Notes: generated by a model not told the origin, from the sequence alone. DNA of 64,000 nucleotides from Hemerocallis citrina (GCA_017893485.1 JACEHZ010000589.1:2048501-2112500), one strand, 5' to 3'. Counted from the first letter of the stretch, positions 31,314-44,498 are shown. Made by a program: numbers and translations.

Positions 31314-34300
31314 TTTTGAGAATAAAGTGACCCCAGTCACCGATTTCATTAATGAACGGTTAACGAAACCACAAAATATTCATATTACAAATCTACCTCT
31401 CCTACGAGCAGTACAAGTCCTCCTCCAGATAAACCAATACAACAAAAGCTGAAAGCAAAAGATACATCAAGCTCGGGATTTACATCCAACTTTCAAAATA
31501 CCCTAACAAAAGATGTCGCCCAGTGCCCAAATCTGTAGAGTGAGCCTCCGAGTTGTATTATTAGCCTGCCCTCCTTCCTTGCGAATTACTCCCCCCTTTC
31601 GAACCTGATTTTCTTCCTTGCAGCTGAGTTACCTGACCAAAAATCAATAAGAGCCAGAATTTTATGCAAGGACAATTTGAAAGATCATCTATAATTACGA
31701 AAGCAAATATAATTACGAAAGCAAATATCATTTGAAAGATCATCTCTCCACAGGGACCACAAAACCATCCCAGTCGTGATGTCCCACAAAACTCTGTGGT
31801 CTTTACATATTTTGCTAGATCTCCCTCTAACCCATATGTCCTCTATACAATTTGGAATGATGTCGGTGTTGAACCCAATACCCAATATTTCCCAAGTAAG
31901 CCTCGCTTTAGGGCTTGAAAAGAAAATGTGAGATGTGTCATCCTCTTCCGAGTTACATTTCGTTCAAATGACATCTATCGGGATATTTCTCTTTCTTAGA
32001 TTTGTCTTCGATAAAATTGCATCTTGAAGTACCAACCAAAGGAAAGCTTTCACCTTGTTTGGGACCCTAGATCTCCATATAGTAGTAGCCAATGAATTTC
32101 TGATCCCCCCATCGTTCAAGAGTCCATACATCGAAGCTACCGAGAAGTCTTTCTCGGTTCCCCCTATCCATACTCTTTCGTCTCCTATCCCTTTTTTAGG
32201 CCGCCCTAAAGGCCTCAGAAACCTCTCCAAGCTACCCAATTGTTCCTCAGCCAATATCGACAGTGGTACTATACCTCTTAGATTCAGTCTTCACCTCTTC
32301 CACACCTCAGAAACCAACTCGTCCGTCCCCCTAACTTCGAGCGCCAGCTGTGGGAAGATCGACTATAGGGAGTTATCCCCACACCACTTGTCCATCCAGA
32401 ATCTACATTTCCCTCCATTTCCAAGAATGCATTTCGTATTAGCATGGAACACATCCCATACCTTTGCTATGCCTTTCCATAGAAATGAAACCCTTCCCTG
32501 TTTTCGAGTTTCCCCAAATTTACAGATTTTTCTTCTTCGGTATTTCATGAACAAGTTACTCCACCACGCCTTTCATTTCTTGTGCATTTTCCACCACCAC
32601 TTAGAAAGCAGCACCTTTTTCATGTCTCGCAGGTTAACGACTCCTAGACCTCAAAACTCTTTCTTCTTACAGACCCTATCCCATCTCATAAGGTGGAAGC
32701 CCTTGTTATCCTCCTGACATCCTTTCTAGAGGAATCGTCTCCTGCATCAATCAATTCTCTCAATAACCCAACTTGGTAGATCGTAAATCGACATGAGATA
32801 GGTAGGAAGACTGCTAAGAACAGAGTTGTGAGTGTAACTCCCCCCCCCCCCCCCCCAGGGATAAGCACTTGTCTTTCCACCCTGCCAGCTTCCTCTCAAT
32901 TTTCTCAATAAGAGGCATCCAATCATCATGTATCATTTTCCCTGGTCTAATCGGAATACCTAAATAGCAAAGTGGGTATGTCCCTTGTCCCACACTCTAA
33001 TATTGACGACGCAATTTCCAAGGAAATTGCATTATCACAACTAAGGTTCATGACACAACTCTTTTGCAGGTTCACCTATAGCCCCGACCAGAATTCGAAA
33101 CATCTAAGAAGGATCCTAACGCCCAGTAGTTCTTCTACTTGGGAACCCCCAAAATAAGAGAGTGTCATCAGCGTATTGCAGAATGGAGATAGGTTCGGCG
33201 ATCCCCTTAACTTTGACTCCTTTGATAATGCCTCCCTCCCGTCCTCTCTTGTTCATTTCTGATAATCTGTCCACAATAAACGTGAAGATAAGAGGAGATA
33301 ACGGATCCCCCTGTCTCAACCCTCTCTTGCACCTAATTTCTTTTTCTCTCTCCCCGTTAATCTGAATAAACGACTTGCCGTTTTTGACACACAAATTAAC
33401 CCATCTTCTCCAATTTACCCCAAATCCTTTAAGCTTAAACGCCTCATCAACACAATCCCATTCTATGGTATCATAATCTTTTTGGAAGTCAAGTTTCAGA
33501 AGGAAGCCGTCTATTCTGTCATTATGTCCTCTGAAAACAACCTCATGTGCCGAAGCAATGTTATCCGTGATGTCTCTTCCCCTAACGCTGCATTGTGACG
33601 GACCGATTATTTCGTTTAAAAGAGGCGACAGCCTATTGGCCAAAACTTTGGTGATGATTTTGAACGAGCCATTGAGAAGACTAATCGGGCGCAGGTCATT
33701 AATCCTCCTAACTTCTTTTTTTTTTGGGATTAGAACCACATTAGCATAATTCAGTCTCTCAATCTTAGTGTCCCCCTCGAAGAGTTCTTGAAAAATATCT
33801 AGGAGGTCTTTTCTCACAATGTGCCAAAACATTGAGTAGAAAAACCGGAGCCTTATCCTGCCCTAGAGACTTGATAGATTTAATAATTTCTTCCTCCTCG
33901 AATGGTACCTCAAGACAGTCACTCCCCTCAAGTCTCGTGTTGGCCCACCTCTCAGAATCCAAGTTGCATCTTAAGGATCTCTTACGTCCCAAAAGATCTC
34001 TGAAGTTAGCGTCTATATGTTCCCTAATAATTGACTCCTCTGGAGTCCACTCCTCCCCTACGAGCAGTCCCCCTATTCTGTTATGTCTATTCTTCCCGTT
34101 CGTCACCTTATAGAAGAATGTCGTGTTAGCATCCCCCTCCTTAAGCCACTGAACTCTCGATCTCTGTCTCCAGTAACATTCCTCCCTAACCCCGGTTGAA
34201 TGAAGTTCCGCTCTATTGGACGATAGCTCCTCGAGTTCCGCTCGGTCTTCTTCTATCGTTTCTAGTACCTGCACCCTCTCCGCTAGGTATTCTTTTCTTC

Positions 34301-34451
34301 TCCTAGACTCTTCGAATTGGCAGTTAGCCCAAGTTTTGAGATCTCTCCTTAGACGTCTCATTTTGATATTCCAGATAGAGATAGCGTCATTTGCCTGAGT
34401 TGGCTCCCCCCAGGATTTCCAGATAGAGATAGCGTCATTTTGATATTCCAG
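31314..34451 (-). mobile_element. LINE1, 5'-truncated L1-type element (3.1 kb)
   Basis: A 13-bp target duplication TGTTTTAAATGTT lies at 31301-31313 and 34452-34464. The minus strand reads the RT N-terminal region (QWLKEGDANTTFFYKV), RT (LLKLDFQKDYDTIEWD, RCKRGLRQGDPLSPLIF, LQYADDTLLF) and a zinc-ribbon C-terminus (VPNKVKAFLWLVLQDAI). The endonuclease and ORF1 are absent. Frames are broken by a deletion after GQDKAP and by a G17 run at 32840-32856. The 3' tail CTTTATTCTCAAAAAA matches LINE2's. Confidence 0.92.
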
Positions 34452-34521
34452 TGTTTTAAATGTTGCCTGACATGTTCGATAACAATTCTGTTATTTCATC
34501 TTTTAAGGTACTCCCAATCAA

Positions 34522-35106
34522 TCTATATAATAAATTACAAAGAAAGCTATCAAGTAGCTCTCATTCAATATCCCCTAAAATCAATGGCCTAGATTGATTC
34601 TCACAAAACATATTTTTTCGCCTAAAATTTCAAACTCCAAAATTAAAATTTTCTCCCTCAAAACTAAAAAACTCATTACTTTATTACTATCTCTCTCTTC
34701 TCTATTCACTTTTTCATATTTCTCTCTCTCTCTCTCTCCCTCTCTTTCTCCCATTCTTTCTTTATTATTTAGAAATTTAGATTTTAAGATTTCAGGTTTA
34801 TAAAATTATCAGAATTTTTATGCTGTTTTTATTGCACATGTTATATTGAAAATAGCAAATATCTCATTAACAGTTAAATTTCATCATTTTCCACACTTAA
34901 AGTTCTAAGAAGTTGGATTTTACACCCTCATTTATAATTATTTTTCAACATATACTAATAGAAACATGGACTTTTATTTACAACTAATTATTATAATACT
35001 ATTCAAACTTGAACTACATAATTGTTATTTTACTGTTTACAGGACTTTTTGTGTGTTGTATCGTTCCGAAAACGTGCCGTAGGCACGTGCCCACAGGCAA
35101 ATCTAG
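34522..35106 (+). mobile_element. Non-autonomous Helitron H2 (585 bp)
   Basis: 5' A|TCTATATAATAAATTACAAAG; 3' hairpin ACGTGCC-GTA-GGCACGT (35073-35089) and CTAG|T. It closely matches H3 on the opposite strand and shares its ends with H1. It lies in the large chaperonin intron. Confidence 0.87.
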
Positions 35107-37072
35107 TATTTAAATAAATAACGTGTCATTGTAAGGTCAAAGTTGACAATATTTTGAGTCCCGACCTGTCATATGTGGAGTAAAATCCGATATATCATCC
35201 ACCATTTTTGCTAGAAGATGCTAGCGTTTTAAAATTTGAATGTATTTTATTATTTCGGGTTTTAGTCAAAGCCGCCAATAACTTGTAACTATAGTTAATA
35301 TTCATCTAGTAGCCATGACATGTAATGAATGTAAGAGGTTAAAACACACTTTAGGACATATACATCGATATGCTATGACCCCTCAGCGAATACTGAATAT
35401 CTCAAATTTATTTCTGACATCCGCCAGGGGACACACTCATTCTTCAGCTGAGAAGAACCCAACATCCACAAGTTAGAACTGTGTACAGTACTCAATTTAT
35501 CTTCCTAGAATACTTGGATCCTGGCCCAGCCAATACGTTGATGCCTGATTCTACCATGGTTTTGCCTTGCTTCTATAGGCCAACATAAAGTTTTCTTCTA
35601 TTCATCAGTTTTTATCAATATTCCATTTGCAGCAACTGTAATCAGAGAAGAAGTTGGGCTTTCTCTGGATAAAGCAGACCAAGATGTCTTGGGTACTGCC
35701 GCAAAAGTTGTGCTGACCAAAGATAACACCACGATTGTCGGTGATGGAAGCATACGAGGAAGTGACGAAAAGAGTTGCTCAGATTCGCAACCTTGTTGAG
35801 GTTTGTCTTCTCCATGATGGTTTTTCCTTTGAGTTATAATTTTCTATCTTTTATTAAGGTTTGAAACATCAATGCAACTTCTCTTCAGAATGCTGAACAA
35901 GAATACGAGAAGGAGAGGATTGCCAAGCTCTCTGGTGTTGTTGCTGTCAGTCAGGTAATCACTTTTATCGTCTTTCCACTTTTTCATTCGTAATAATGTT
36001 AAGTTTGATTGTGCAGCACTCCTTTTTTATGCCTCTTTAAAGTACTCTTCTAACTTCACTATATCAATTTCAGCAACCACTTATTTTTCATGCTAAAATT
36101 GCTCATTTAATATTTTAATAACTTAAGTAGTGAATGGACAATGCAGTACAGTATTTGTTCTTCATTTAAATATTTTTTAAAATTTTAATGTTTCCAAGAA
36201 GCCTCATAAGAAATATGACACGTCACATAATTCTGTACATTGTGTTTATTTAATTCAACTGTTTTAGTGATACTGTTATAAATTACTGACTAAAAGTTTC
36301 AGTGAATAGTTTTATCTTTGCGCTAAAATACTATAATAATAACAAATGCATGAAATAAGCATGTTTCGACCGAATAGTTTTTCCTTTGGGTTAAAATACT
36401 ATAAATTGTTCATAATAACAAATAATATAAGCATGTGTCAAATGATTACTTATATGCTAATTCTAGTTTATTACCCTTTGGTGCAACTATCTATTAGTAT
36501 TGTTAGTATAGTATATCACAGTATATTATCAACATTCTATTTCTTAATACTCTTTGGTGTAACAAACTACAGAAGCATTTTGACACCAACGCTTTTCCGC
36601 TCTTAAATGGAACTTTCTAATTGTTTGATCACTAATTGAGTTAAGCCCTGGCCCAAACTTAAATTTGATATGTTAGAAAAAAAATTGACATTTTATTTGA
36701 ACTTGTCTAGGTCGGAGCACAGACAGAAACTGAATTGAAAGAGAAGAAGTTAAGAGTTGAAGATGCCCTTAATGCTACCAAGGTATATTCATTTACTTGC
36801 TCGATGAATGTTCAGCTACAATGAGAAAAATCAAGTCTTTAATTATGTCTTTCTTATTTGAAATTTATGATTAGGCTGCTGTTGAGGAAGGGATTGTCGT
36901 TGGTGGAGGGTGCACTCTTCTCAGGCTCGCATCAAAGGTTGATGCCATCAAGGATACTGTTGAGGGTACTGAGCAAAAGGTTGAAAACCAGATTTTTTAT
37001 TATTATTATTTTTTTTCAATTTACGCTTAACTCATGAAGAGAAAATAAATCCTACGGGTGTTCTGAGATGAG

Positions 37073-37074
<2 letters not shown>

Positions 37075-37110
<36 letters not shown>
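37075..37110. repeat. Poly-C tract, 36 bp
   Basis: It is an uninterrupted C run in the last intron of the chaperonin fragment, and unusually long. It could form G-quadruplex/i-motif structures or reflect sequencing/assembly uncertainty. Confidence 0.95.
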
Positions 37111-37605
37111 TTCGCTTATTTCTGATCATGTTATGTATGAATTTTAGGTTGGGGCAGATATTGTTAAAAGAGCTCTGAGCTACCCACTGAAGCTGATTGC
37201 TAAAATTGCTGGAGTAAATGGAAGTGTGGTCACCGAGAAGGTACAGGCTAGCTTGGTATTGCTTTTAGACTCAAAAGCACTTTTCACACTCTTAACAGTT
37301 GAGTATGTAGTCAATTGGGTACAGTTGTATGGCAAAGCACTGTTCCAGAGTATCTTTTTTTCTTTTTTCCCTCTTTCCCCACACCACTCCTCAACAAGTG
37401 ATATTAGTTTCTTGGAATTGTTTTCTTTCATCCTCTCAACAAAAACTAGTTAAACATTCTTTCTTTTTAAGCGCTTCTCAGTCATAATATACATAGATAA
37501 TTAGCACATGTAATGCATGTGGTTTATAACTCCTGTTAAGAGTGTGTGTTTTCTAAATGTTTCACTATTAGCAAAGTAATGGCAAAGTAACTATTGGAAA
37601 TAAGT

Positions 37606-37952
37606 AACTATTGAAAGTACTATTTGCAGACATCAGTACATCTACGTATGAGGCGGAGTCTAAGGAGGAAGGAGGGACTACGATTGGGGAATGATCCGAG
37701 GAAGGAGTGGAGGAGCTTACACTTTCGGGGGATTGTACGGTCTTCGGAACTACTGGTTTCTTTTGTAATTATATCTTTTTTTGGGAGGGGACTTATCTGT
37801 AAAGGGATGGGTAATACTTTTTGTAAGGGAATGAGTATCATGGCCCATTGTTGGGACGCATGAACATCATCTATCTTGTTTGGTTGTTTGTTTAGTTAAA
37901 ATCTCTTTAATGAAGTGCAGGGTGACTAATACCCACCATTTTCAATCAAAAA
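37606..37952 (+). mobile_element. 5'-truncated LINE tail with 17-bp target duplication
   Basis: AACTATTGGAAATAAGT occurs at 37589-37605 and 37953-37969. The insert ends TTTCAATCAAAAAAA after CTTTAATGAAGTGCAGGGTGAC, a relative of the other LINE tails here. It retains a piece of C-terminal ORF2. Confidence 0.85.
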
Positions 37953-38211
37953 AACTATTGGAAATAAGTCACTTCGATTGGGAAGTTTTTTTTTTGAAAA
38001 TAAAATGACCGAGGTCATCAGTTTCATTAATGATAGATTAACGAAAAGAGTACCCATCATTACAAAATAAGCCTAAACCGATCTAATACAAGATAGAGTT
38101 CCACCCCTAGAAAAGAAATTACAACATCGATTACATAAATGTTTCAAAATAGAAGACAGACCTGAAATCCCCTCCAAAGCAAAGAGTATCTCGGCCTTGT
38201 TCATGTCACAT

Positions 38212-41200
38212 CTAATGAGGTCCTTCCAGCCTCGGCTTCTTCCATGAACCTGCTAGACCTGCCCAAGCCTCTATTAGAAAAAGCATTTTATGGAGTAACA
38301 TAAGAAATGAGCATCTAGTATTACGGAAGCAAAAATCATTCCTATCTAGCCACAGGCTCCACAAGATAGCCCCAACCGTAATATCCCAGAGACTTCTAAG
38401 TTCTACTCTGATGTGCAATGTTCTCCATCCCCCCCACAAATGATCGATGCAATTCGGGATTTCGGTGGTGTGAAAGCCCAGACCCATGATCTCCCAAACT
38501 AACCTAGCTCTAGGGCAGACGAAAAAGATGTGGGTGGTATCTTCCTCCCCTATGTTACACCGTTGGAACGTAGCGTCTAAAAGAATTTTTCGTTTCATAA
38601 GGTTAGTCTTTGAAAGAATTCCGTCATTAAGAACCAGCCATAGGAAGGCCTTAACTTTGGGAGGGGCTTTAGAATTCCAAATGGTATTTGCGTGTGGGCT
38701 CCTCATCCCACCATCGTTCAAGAATCCATACATGGCGGATACAGAGAACGTGTTGTTTTTCCCTAGCCTCCATTCTCTAGTATCCACCTCCGTCCTACCA
38801 TGTGGCCCTTGCTCTAGGAGCATCGAATTGAGCCTCAGCAGTTGCTCCTGTGCCTCATTAGAGCTATTGGCCGTGAGTGCCAGTCTCAGTTTCATATTCT
38901 TCCAAACGTCTACCACCAGAGCGTCCTCCGTTGTAGCTGACAAAGCAAGTTCGGGGTAGAGCGATTGTAACGTGTTATCTCCACACCACTTATCTTTCCA
39001 AAACCTAATGTTGTTCCCTTTCCCCAGTTTACACTTAGTGTTCATGTGGTATATCTCTCCTACCTTTGCGACGCCCTTCCATATGCCCGACGCCTTCCCG
39101 TGCCTACATTTTCCTCTGAATCTGGCTATTTTCTTCCTACGATACCTCATAAACGAGTTGCTCCACCAAGCCTTATGTTGTTTATACATTTTCCACCACC
39201 ATTTGGACAATAGGGCTTTGTTCATATCTCTAAGATCACCGAACTCTTTCTTCTTGCATACCTATCCCACCTAATAAGGTTAACTCCCTTATTATCGTCG
39301 CGAGCTCCTTTCCACAAGAACTTCCACCTACATTTGTCGATTCTTTCGATGGCCCAGTTGGGGATCTCATAAATCGACATGAGATCAATCGGGATGCTAC
39401 TAATGACGGAGTTGATGAGCGTGATCCTCCTTCCCAAGGACAGGGATTTGCCTTTCCATCCTGCCAACTTTTTCTCAATCTACAAGTGGAATCCAATCTT
39501 CCTTAATCAGCTTCCCCGGCCTGATTGGCGTCCCCAGGTAGTTGATCGGATAATCCTTTGTTTCTCACTGAAGTAGGGCAGATGTAATTTCCGTGGGCGA
39601 TGCAGAATTGTTGTAGATTGACGTAACGGTGCTCTTTTGTAGGTTAACTGCCAGGTCGGACCAAAATTTGAAGCATCTTAGGAGGGCACGAATCGCCACT
39701 ATTTCCGCCACCTCTGCCATCCCAAAAAGAATGATATCGTCAGCATATTGTAGGATGGACAAAGGCTCGGGAATCCCTTTAATTGAAATCCCTTTAGTCA
39801 GTCCAGCCTCCATTCCTCTCTTACTCATTTCAGCCAATCCATCAGCAACTATTGTAAATATTAGCGGAGACAGAGGATCTCCCTGTCTCAGACCCCTCTT
39901 ACATCTGATCTCCCTTCCTATCGTCCCATTGAATTGAACGAAGGATTTGCCATCCCTAATACACATATTTATCCAACGCCTCCATCTTTCTCCGAACCCT
40001 TTAAGGTTCATCGCCTCATCGACACACTCCCATTCTACCGTGTCGTACGCCTTTTGGAAGTCTAATTTAAGCATGAATCCGTTAACTTAGTCTTTATGCC
40101 CTCTGAAAACCATTTCATGTGCCGAGGCTATGCTATCCAAGATGTCTCTTCCTTTGATAAAACCGCTTTGAGCCTCTCCCACAATATCGTTTAACACTGG
40201 AGATAATCTATTGGCCAATGCCTTCGTGATGATCTTGAATGACCCATTTAGCAAACTAATGGGTCTGAGGTCCTTAAAGCTAAGGACTTCAGCCTTTTTT
40301 GGGATAAGGACCACATTTGCGTAGTTAAGTCTCTTTATATGCGCCTCCCCCGTGAAAAACTCGTGAAAGATGTCTAAGAGGTCTTTCTTGATGATGGACC
40401 AATACCTAGTGTAGAAGCAAATCGAAAATCCATCTGGGCCCGGAGCCTTGTCCTGTCCCAACATCTTGATCGCCTTAAGCACCTCCTCCTCAGTGAATGG
40501 ATATTCTAGATTCTCACTTCCCTCCAAAGCCCCCTCGCTCCACACTTCCGCTCGCATCTCCCCTCTCAACGCTCTCTTTTTTCCAAATAGGTCTTTGAAG
40601 GACCCCTCAATATGGTTTCTAATAACAACTTCATCCTCTGTCCAAACCTCATCCACCACTAGTCCCGTAATTTGATTGTGACATCGTCTACTATTGGCCA
40701 CTCTGTGAAAAAAAGCAGTGTTGGCATCTCCTTCCTTGAGCCATTGAACCCTTGATCTCTATCGCCAATAGCATTCCTCCATCTCACCAATTCTATGGAT
40801 TTCTGCCCTACTGGCGGCCAGTTCCTCGAATTCCCCTACCAAAAGACTTCTCTCCTCTTCGCTTTTCTCTAACTCTTGTATCCTCCTTCCTAACCTCTCT
40901 TTTTTTTCTTTGAATTCCCCAAATTCCTCTTTTGCCCATTTCTTTAAGCGCCTTCTCAGGCGACGGAACTTGATGATCCACTTGGATATTGCGTCAGGTG
41001 TCGTTGTGGGAGACTCCCAGGATTCCCTAATGACGCTTGAAATGGTAGGGTTCATCATCCATGCTTTCTCAAATCTAAATTGGCATTGTCTATCTCTCCT
41101 GTCATCCTCCCATTGTAGCAGAAAGGGAACATGATCAGACGTAAATCGAGGGAATGATCTAACCATTGCAAAGGGGAACAGATCTTCCCAATCCGTAGAC

Positions 41201-41820
41201 ACGAGAATTCTATCTAGTTTAGCTAGAATTGGGGATGCCTGCTTGTTAGTCCAGGAGAATTTTCGGTCCGTCACATGAATCTCAATGAGGCGGAGGTTGT
41301 TAATGACTCTATTGAATTGCTGTCTGTCCCTCTCGATTGGTCCCCTACCCTTGTGCTCATTAGCAAACCTAGTGATATTAAAGTCTCCCCCAATGACCCA
41401 TGGGCCATGCCATCTATCCCTAATGTTTTGCAGCTCCTCCCAAAATTCTGGTCTTTGAGACGGAATATATGGGCCATAAACTGAGGTGACCATGTGCTCC
41501 CAGCCGTCTGCTTTACGCTTGATAACAATGGTGACAGAAAATTCGTGTACGAAGTAATCTAAAATATCGAACACTATACCCCCTGACATTCCCCTTGCCG
41601 GTTTAGATTGCCATACAAAATCTCTAAGTAATCTGAGTCCCAAAAAAACATGACCCTGCTGGTCGCCGATCTTAGTTTCTTGAATTGCGCACAAGACCGG
41701 CCTAACCCTAGCAATCATGTCGTTTACCAATCTACCCTTGACCCTCGACCGCATCCCTCTCACATTCCAGAAGATGTAACTCATGGGAAACCTAACTTTA
41801 TGATCATCTATCCTAATCAC
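38212..41820 (-). pseudogene. LINE2 ORF2: endonuclease, reverse transcriptase, zinc ribbon
   Basis: The endonuclease (41820-40759) shows IFWNVRGMRS, AIQETKIGD, SVYGPY, GGDFNITR and SDHVPFLL. A TAG (CYWR-stop-RSRVQW) ends it at about 40757. RT resumes in 40701-40087 (DKAPGPDGFSICFY, YANVVLIPKK). It stops again at HKD-stop, then runs 40074-39565 (LKLDFQKAYDTVEWE, RQGDPLSPLIFT, LQYADDIILFG). After a frameshift the C-terminal region follows (39467-38212; SLGGRITLINSV, PPKVKAFLWLVLNDGI). The catalytic YADD is intact. The enzyme would nick DNA and prime reverse transcription; this copy needs several repairs to do so. Confidence 0.92.
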
Positions 41821-41835
41821 CTTGAGGTTGGAGTC

Positions 41836-44498
41836 CTATAAGCATAATCTATAGGCTTCCTCCCTGAGAATTCTGACTCTACTATATTGTTCACTACCCG
41901 TGGCTCCCATATTCAAACCAAACATAGTAGCATAACCAAACATAGTAGCATAATAAAGAAGTAGATCATCGGAAATAAAACTTAAAATTGAGAACGAACC
42001 TCCGCAGGCTGACATCAGTTCCTTGGCTTTAGCTGTCGATCTAATCAGATCCTCTTCACTAGGGCCTTTGGCTCCCCACCTGTCGATCTGCCTTTTGCTC
42101 TTTCGTTTTGACTCCTCGAATCCCTTCCCTGCATCTCCACCATCCGTCTCTGCATTATCCTGTATGACTGGAGTTAGAGCCTTGACCTCATTCTCCCACT
42201 TCTCAAATTCACCATCTGAGTCTATAATCTCCTTGCCCACATCATCGAGTGCTCCAATTATGCCATCCACAGTCGAAAAATCCTCCAACAGTCCCTGATT
42301 AGTTTCCTGCATACCGACTTCTCCTCTGACCCCTGAGCCTACCTCGGACTCCCCCCCAACCACCTCTGCAACTCCCTTCCCTTTCTGATTTTCTTCTTCC
42401 CTAGCCTGAACCATGACTTGTACTGGGCTCCGCATCTTTTGTTCTTCTGTAGCAGGCAAGGAATTAGAAGCAGCCCATGGGCCCGGACTATGACGAAGGA
42501 GGCTATGGGTAATAGACTTAACAGCTAAGTCCAATGCCGCTTTGAAATCCGCTGAAGATAAGTTAAGAACTTCGGCCTGCTTGTAAGTGGGCCCCCCAAA
42601 GCTGCATACATGTCAGTTTTTTCCCCATCGAAATCCGAGACACGCTCCTCTTTCCCCATACTCTGACCTGTCTTTTGACCATAGCTGCAGTCTCCTTTTT
42701 GCTTTTGAAAAGCTGTCACCATCGACATCTCCCCCAGCTGACCATCCTCTCTCTCTTCATCCAGAAGCACAGTACTTAGTACCTTGGTCCCCCCGCCTAT
42801 GACCCGTCCCTTTCCATCGCCAGCTTTCCTGAAAAGTGACCCACTTTTGCAGCTATCGCTAGGGACCCGAGAAGAAGCTGCACGTTGTTTTGTACGCTGG
42901 ATATCCATCGATGCTTCATCCAACGGTCGTTCGACAGTCGAGTGTTTGATCAACGGTTGCAGTGCTAGAGGACGGCTCGGATTAATCCTGGATTGATCAG
43001 ATGGCTGACAGACGTCTTCATCCTCCCTGCCCCTCTATTTGCAACCCACCTCTGAGTTTGAGCCAGACAGCTCCGGCGAGCTTCGGAAGGACACTTTTTT
43101 CTTTCTCTCTACAATCACTTTAACCTCATACTTCTCCTCGTTAAATTGGGCCATGATCACAGAAGGGATTAAACTAACATCCTCCACACCCACTTGGATT
43201 CTAGCTTACTCTCGCCTTGGAAGGAAATTAGTGTTCTTATCGACGCTGATAAGGGAGCCGAAACTATGGACCAGATTTTGGAAAGCAAAACGCACCCAAC
43301 ATTGGAGAGGGTGGTTGAAGAGTCTCAACCATAGAGACAACCGCGCATCCACCCTCAACGTGCCGAAAGCTCTAGACCATCTGCTCATCGTAATGTAAAA
43401 ATCTTCCCTCTCAAGACTGCCGATGGATAAGAATTCTCTTGTGATCTCATCCGTCTTGCAAAACACCATGAGAACGTCATCCTTGAGCTTTTTCACATCC
43501 CAATCTAGTCTAGAGATTGGACGCACGCTATCGGAGAGCAAAACCTCAATGGCCTCAGTAGAAGGATACCCAGTATGCATTTTAAAAAGGATGGAGTTCG
43601 AGAAGCGGCTCTCGAATTCGGCCATAATCGGAGTGGGAGTAATCACTTCCCTTATCACCTTTTGCCTACCATCTATACTCTCTTCCGACCCCACCAACAC
43701 AGGTTTGCTACATCCACCAACAAAGGGAATTTCAGCGCTAGGCTTGGATTGTGCGCTCCCCGACACCAAGCCGCGCGGGCAGCTCTTCGAGATGTGGCCG
43801 AATTTCTTGCAAGCGTAACAAAACCACTCATTTGTGCATTCGTGAATGATGTGGCCCCTCTCCGCACACTTATGAGCATTCTTCTTGGCCGACGGAAGAG
43901 CTGATCTTGAAGATGACGACGACTTCTCCTCTTTCCTCTCTTCCTTTCTTACGCGTTTGGGTTTCACAAGGATCCACTCATCTTGATCATCTATTTTTTT
44001 GACCGGGGCATCTAAATTCGGTGATCGCTGACCTCCCCTATCGGATACCCCTAGGGATCTCTTCGTAGCCTCTAGATAGGACCTTCTATAGGTCGTAGTA
44101 TGTGGCCTCAAAGTTCTCTCCTTCACATTACCAGACCGCTCGTCGACCTTCCTGGGAGCTCTATGCTCCTGGTGGCCGGCATCCAAGACCGGAGGGCCTC
44201 TATGGCCAGGACGCGCCTCGCGCACCGGAGAGCGGTGCCTTCCTCTGGACTCGCCCCTAGTTATGGCATCGCTGTGGTGGGGATGATGGCTTCTGTGGGT
44301 GTCGACCTCTTCTCTCCCTCTCTTCATCACAGGTCGTTTGGGGGGAGAGGAGGTCTGGAGGCTTCTATGGTGCTTGTTCTCCTCTTCATCGTGGTGTGGC
44401 TTGCAGGAATATACTTGGTGAGATTTGGTGTGGGGGTGAGTGGACTTGTGTGGGGGCTGCTCTCTCATTCCTCTCACGCTCCGCTCTTCTCCTCTCAT
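41836..44498 (-). pseudogene. LINE2 ORF1, RNA-binding gag-like protein, broken
   Basis: The frame 44498-43206 (430 residues) has a basic, His/Arg-rich N-terminus. CCHC-type clusters (CAERGHIIHEC, CYACKKFGHISKSC) are at about residues 210-240. A DUF4283-like region follows (WSRAFGTLRVDARLSLWLRL…HPLQCWVRF). Further pieces lie in 42953-42525 and 42534-41836, which are acidic and low-complexity and probably the C-terminal tail. Zinc clusters ahead of the DUF4283-like part is the reverse of the usual order I know for plant L1 ORF1. Confidence 0.75.

Larger units (their letters stand above)
29789..37240 (+). pseudogene. CPN60B: Chaperonin-60 beta (Rubisco-subunit-binding protein) fragment, seven exons
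   Basis: Exons at 29789-30030, 30117-30351, 35633-35800, 35889-35954, 36711-36782, 36875-36979 and 37148-37240 encode the middle and late part of the plastid chaperonin. Landmarks are [101 protein letters not shown] and [18 protein letters not shown]. An extra G in AGCAAAGGTTGG and a 2-bp loss after TATGTT break exon 1. An indel after GDGS breaks exon 3. The N-terminal exons and the C-terminal exon are missing. One intron uses a GC donor. The active protein folds Rubisco and other plastid proteins; this copy cannot. Confidence 0.9.
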
